Shown piece by piece: positions 61,042-64,000 of a DNA stretch of 64,000 bases. Every line of letters begins with the position of its first letter. Within the stretch, counting starts at the first letter, position 1. Source of the stretch: G963665925 sp963676345 (lineage in GTDB: Bacteria > Bacillota > Clostridia > Peptostreptococcales > Acidaminobacteraceae). Position numbers and translations under genes: made by a program. The DNA is taken from the NCBI GenBank assembly GCA_963676345.2, contig CAXXTS010000001.1:186001-250000 (forward strand), in the 5' to 3' direction. The notes beneath the pieces are model-generated. The model worked only from the letters and a program-made list of their open reading frames with translations, was not told where the DNA came from and searched no databases.

Positions 61042-61896
61042 TTAAATTTCTGACTTTGACATTCTTCTTATTCTGTCAATGTGTATTGCCATATATCCTA
61101 GCTCATCATCAGGCACGATAACATCAAGCTGATCTTCTATTCTAACTTTGACTTTACCAGCGATCTTAAAAGAGTCTTTAAACTCTTTTCTCAGGGTTTC
61201 AAGAAGCGGGTTTTTAACGGTTTGACCTTTTTCAACCCTTTCAAGACTACCTCTCAAATGATGAATGAGCCGGCTGTAAGTCAAGTCACTCTCAATTTTG
61301 TAATCCAGATTGCTTTCTATTATATCAACCAGTTCTTTAATCAGCCGTGTGCTTCTGAGGGTATCTTTGACATCCTTGTGCTGCCTTGCCGCATTAAGGT
61401 GCAGTGCAATGAATCCAACTTCATCCTCAACAATACGGATGCCTGTCGTACTTTCAATGATATCCTGCGCCGCAAGGCCAACCTGATACTCTTCTTCATA
61501 GAGCGACTGAATTTCATGTAGAAATGGATTGTGTATTTCCATTCCCGCCTTAATACGCTCAAGGGCAAAGCCAATGTGGTCTGTTAAAACAATATGCAGT
61601 CTGGAATTAAGCTCTCCAAGTCTTTTTTCTGCCATTAGAATAATTTCTGTACACATGGATAAAATGGTCTCATCCATCTGTTCTACAAGCTCCATATAAT
61701 CACGCTTGAGCTTTTCATCATATGTGATGAAGGATTTTTCAATGGACTCAGGTGGAATGTCCTTTTCCTGACCTACCTTAATTCCAAATCCAATCCCTTT
61801 ACCAACCAGGACGGCATCGGCTTTATTGGATACGTTTTTTGCAAGAACAACATTGTTATTCAGCACACGTATGATTTTGTATCGATTATGACTCAT
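61042..61896 (-). CDS. BglG/LicT/GlcT-family transcription antiterminator
   Basis: The protein has 284 residues. The N-terminal RNA-binding domain (1-55, YKIIRVLNNNVVLAKN) is followed by two PTS regulation domains with phosphorylatable histidines: LTDHIGFALERI and FIALHLNAAR (PRD1), LIHHLRGSLERV and YMAIHIDRI (PRD2). EIIB and HPr phosphorylation would set its activity according to GlcNAc. RAT modules occur before its own gene and before nagE, so it regulates itself and the nag/pts operon. Confidence 0.93.
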   Translation of the reverse strand: MSHNRYKIIRVLNNNVVLAKNVSNKADAVLVGKGIGFGIKVGQEKDIPPESIEKSFITYDEKLKRDYMELVEQMDETILSMCTEIILMAEKRLGELNSRLHIVLTDHIGFALERIKAGMEIHNPFLHEIQSLYEEEYQVGLAAQDIIESTTGIRIVEDEVGFIALHLNAARQHKDVKDTLRSTRLIKELVDIIESNLDYKIESDLTYSRLIHHLRGSLERVEKGQTVKNPLLETLRKEFKDSFKIAGKVKVRIEDQLDVIVPDDELGYMAIHIDRIRRMSKSEI

Positions 61897-61939
61897 TTTT
61901 CCACCTCTACTGCCACCTGTTATATTAGAAAAGTATAAG

Positions 61940-62005
61940 AAAAAGGCATGAACAACTAAAGCTCGCGCTTCGTTAGGTTCATGCCTGATTTAACAGTAAC
62001 ACACC
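61940..62005 (-). promoter_or_regulatory. RAT antiterminator/terminator switch in the antiterminator gene leader
   Basis: The RAT (62005 down to 61976) fits the known pattern with GGTGTGTTACTG and CAGGCATGAACC blocks around a 6-base loop. It overlaps a terminator stem AGGCATGAAC/GTTCATGCCT (61977-61986 with 61944-61953), followed by TTTTTC. It is a second copy of the nagE switch and gives autoregulation. Confidence 0.88.
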
Positions 62006-62134
62006 AAAAGTGATTGTTTATCAATTTGTACTTGCATATTATCACGCAGGAAAACCTTTGTCAACAGCAAGATAAAATTATTATCACTTACGATTATTGA
62101 GCGCCTAAATACTTAAAACTTGTCATATTGCTAC

Positions 62135-62716
62135 TTATTCCAAGCCTTTGACCTTATTGTATCCTAAGTCAAAGGCATCTAAATTCATTTGAATAAATTT
62201 TTCTGGTACATTTTCCGAAATGGTCTGAGTCCAAAGCCCTTTATCAATTTTTAAACACTTTGCAAGCATGCCCATTAAAATTGTGTTGGCTACTTTTATT
62301 GATCCCAGTGCAACCGCCTGAGCATTTGCGTCAAGAGCAACCACTTCATGGGTCATTTCCATAGATTCTATAATGTCCTCCGGGTAAGTTTTCTGCTCAG
62401 CCATAACAGGTACAGGGGGTACCACTGCCGTGTTCATAAAGACTTTTCCAGTAATACTCAGAGCACTTTCATAACGTAGACCTTCCAGGGGTTCCAGGGC
62501 CATTAAATAGTCAGCACCCTTTGGTGGTACATTGGGCGAATAGACCTTTTCGCCAATGCGAACAGACCCCCATACCTTGCCCCCCCGCTGTGATAGTCCT
62601 ATAACATCATTGCTCTTAACATCCAGTCCTGCCCTCAAGGCCACATCACATATCATTTTTGTTGTGAGAACCAGTCCCTGACCGCCAACGCCTGCAATTA
62701 CAATATTCGTTGTCAT
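62135..62716 (-). CDS. iorB: Indolepyruvate:ferredoxin oxidoreductase, beta subunit
   Basis: The protein has 193 residues. It is the gamma-domain type subunit (GVGGQGLVLTTKMICDVAL, then SQRGGKVWGSVRIG). With IorA it oxidises indolepyruvate and other aryl-pyruvates to acyl-CoA, CO2 and reduced ferredoxin, part of aromatic amino acid fermentation. The ribosome site GAGGAGGCC overlaps the iorA stop region, and the two genes are 2 bases apart. Confidence 0.94.
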   Translation of the reverse strand: MTTNIVIAGVGGQGLVLTTKMICDVALRAGLDVKSNDVIGLSQRGGKVWGSVRIGEKVYSPNVPPKGADYLMALEPLEGLRYESALSITGKVFMNTAVVPPVPVMAEQKTYPEDIIESMEMTHEVVALDANAQAVALGSIKVANTILMGMLAKCLKIDKGLWTQTISENVPEKFIQMNLDAFDLGYNKVKGLE

Positions 62717-62718
62717 TT

Positions 62719-64000
62719 TTAGGCCTCCTCTTCAATGGGTTTTATGGCTCCAACAGGACACACCTGAGCACAAACGGAACAACCGACACAAAGATCCGCA
62801 TTGATGGATGATTTTTTCTTATCGTAGCCGTCATAGTCTTTCATAAGAATTGGTGGACAATTGGTTTTCACGCAACTGCGACAGCCAATACAAATACTTG
62901 GGTCAACGTAATAAGGCCTTTCCTTAATTTTAAAATTCAGTGCACATGGACGGGTTGTCATAACAATGGACAGACCTTGGTGCTTTAGGGCGTCCCCAAT
63001 TACTTTTTTTGCATTTTTATACTCAAATTGATCGACAATCTGAACATTTTCAAAGCCCATGCTTCCAAGAATCGCTTCAATCTTCACATCCATATCTCCT
63101 GCTGAAGAATAGGATTTGGTAACTGCTGTCGGCTGCCCACCCGTCATGGCCGTCGTGCCATTATTCAGTATGATAACCGTCATATTAGCATCTCTATCCA
63201 TTTGGTGCAGCATATTGAGCATGCCAGTCATGCCTGAATGAAAAAATGTGCCATCTCCAATAACACATGCAAGTGGCTTATCTATGCCAGCTAGCTTATT
63301 GGCCTTACTCATGCCTTTCATAATACCAAGACTGGCGCCCATACTAATGATGGTGCTCAGTTCCCCAAACGGTTCTAGGTATGCAAGTGAGTAGCAGCCA
63401 ATATCACCAATGACACGAATTTTTTCTTTTTTAAGGATATCAAATACGGGTCTATGCGGACACCCGGAACAGAACATAGGAATACGCGCAATGTCTGTAG
63501 TCGGTTCTTCTTTTTTAAAACTGTGCTCATTAATAATTTTAGCACTAAAGAGACCATCTTCTATGTCTTCTGTATTGAGTTCACCTGTAAAAGAAAAGAA
63601 CTTCTTTCCTTCACACTGAATATGGTGGATTTTCATTTCATTTTCAATAAAAGGCATCATTTCTTCAATGACAAGCACACGCTTGTACTCACGTGCTAAA
63701 GCAATGAGTCGCTTAACTGGAAGCGGATATACCATTCCAAGTTTGAAAACTGAAAAATCAAGGCCCAGTTCCTTAAAGTTATAGTACATAAGACCAGAGG
63801 TTACTACAAGCACATCTTTACGTCCTGATTTCGAAGGCTCATATACGTTGATTTCCATTTTATTGGCTTCTACAGTCAACTCATCAATACGCTTTTGCAT
63901 GGTGAATTGTCTTACATATGTATTCGGCGGAATCATTGTAAAATCTTCGGGTACATCTGGAAAGCCCTTGATTTCCCTTGTAACTCTATCATTCATTTCA
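62719..64000 (-). CDS. iorA: Indolepyruvate:ferredoxin oxidoreductase, alpha subunit (5' partial)
   Basis: The frame is open to the window edge, and the ATG at 63996 is internal. IorA has about 590-600 residues, so about 170 N-terminal residues (the pyrimidine-binding domain) lie beyond the window. Visible: the core-domain region (DVLVVTSGLMYYNFKELG), the CSGCPHRP motif, the TPP-binding GDGTFFHSG ... LNNGTTAMTGGQP, and C-terminal ferredoxin motifs CIGCRSCVKTNCP and CVGCSVCAQVCPVG. It holds the thiamine pyrophosphate and the 4Fe-4S clusters. Confidence 0.95.
   Translation of the reverse strand, partial: EMNDRVTREIKGFPDVPEDFTMIPPNTYVRQFTMQKRIDELTVEANKMEINVYEPSKSGRKDVLVVTSGLMYYNFKELGLDFSVFKLGMVYPLPVKRLIALAREYKRVLVIEEMMPFIENEMKIHHIQCEGKKFFSFTGELNTEDIEDGLFSAKIINEHSFKKEEPTTDIARIPMFCSGCPHRPVFDILKKEKIRVIGDIGCYSLAYLEPFGELSTIISMGASLGIMKGMSKANKLAGIDKPLACVIGDGTFFHSGMTGMLNMLHQMDRDANMTVIILNNGTTAMTGGQPTAVTKSYSSAGDMDVKIEAILGSMGFENVQIVDQFEYKNAKKVIGDALKHQGLSIVMTTRPCALNFKIKERPYYVDPSICIGCRSCVKTNCPPILMKDYDGYDKKKSSINADLCVGCSVCAQVCPVGAIKPIEEEA

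Noticed and set aside
1..64000. CRISPR arrays, tRNA or rRNA genes, insertion sequences
   Set aside because: I saw no regularly spaced repeats, no cloverleaf-like gene and no transposase; a tRNAscan or IS search could still find something I missed.

Overview
This 64 kb window comes from a low-to-mid GC Gram-positive anaerobe, most likely a Clostridia member of the Peptostreptococcales/Fusibacter type; that placement is inferred from gene content, not from a marker gene. Supporting signs are strong AGGAGG-type ribosome binding sites, Gram-positive LexA boxes, an ornithine-fermentation thiolase (OrtAB), indolepyruvate:ferredoxin oxidoreductase, RAT/antiterminator control of PTS genes, and many 4Fe-4S proteins. 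I recognise no rRNA, tRNA, CRISPR array, IS element or intact prophage. Both window edges cut through genes: a baseplate gene at the left and iorA at the right.

Layout. (1) 1-8 kb, + strand: the distal end of a phage-tail-like contractile injection system, with two baseplate-J-type proteins, a tail protein I-like protein and a 588-residue terminal protein with an Ig-like C-terminus, closed by a terminator. (2) 8.2-12.7 kb, +: a WYL regulator, a phosphotriesterase-like hydrolase, a PLP enzyme of the methionine gamma-lyase-like family and a ketopantoate reductase-like enzyme. (3) 13-14.3 kb: divergent lexA and a yneA-like LysM gene with LexA boxes placed on both promoters. (4) 14.4-18.9 kb, +: an orphan PAS protein, a membrane-anchored acetyltransferase, a TtcA-like enzyme, a second acetyltransferase and an orphan acidic protein. 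(5) 19-24.2 kb: a chemoreceptor, a tyrosine recombinase whose promoter carries a LexA box in the same position as in lexA, and 1.4 kb of AT-rich DNA without genes. (6) 24.2-27.7 kb: a paired YdcZ-type transporter, divergent from a Uup-like ABC-F ATPase and a YaiI/YqxD protein. (7) 27.9-34.9 kb, -: nhaC-type antiporter, ortB and ortA behind a sigma-54-type promoter, next to an NtrC-type regulator and a histidine kinase with a solute-binding sensor. (8) 35-49.4 kb: small genes of unknown role, an HD-GYP protein, Spx/ArsC-like, aldo/keto reductase, Rrf2 regulator, GH13 glycosidase, a VanRS-like two-component system with a lipoprotein, and a GGDEF-EAL protein. (9) 49.5-54.3 kb, -: dicarboxylate/amino acid symporter, lipoprotein, a reductive-dehalogenase-like Fe-S protein and a UPF0316-type membrane protein that seems to use an ATT start. 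(10) 54.8-61.9 kb, -: a full N-acetylglucosamine PTS operon (antiterminator, nagE, nagA, nagB, crr-like EIIA, ptsH, ptsI) with two RAT/terminator modules. (11) 62.1-64 kb, -: iorB and partial iorA.

How the parts fit: the organism appears to ferment amino acids (ornithine-derived 2-amino-4-oxopentanoate, aryl-pyruvates) and sugars (GlcNAc, alpha-glucans), with several sensory circuits. The most interesting points are the sigma-54/OrtAB circuit, the SOS-linked recombinase beside empty DNA, the duplicated RAT switch, the probable ATT start codon, the cytoplasmic reductive-dehalogenase relative and the truncated injection-system locus.
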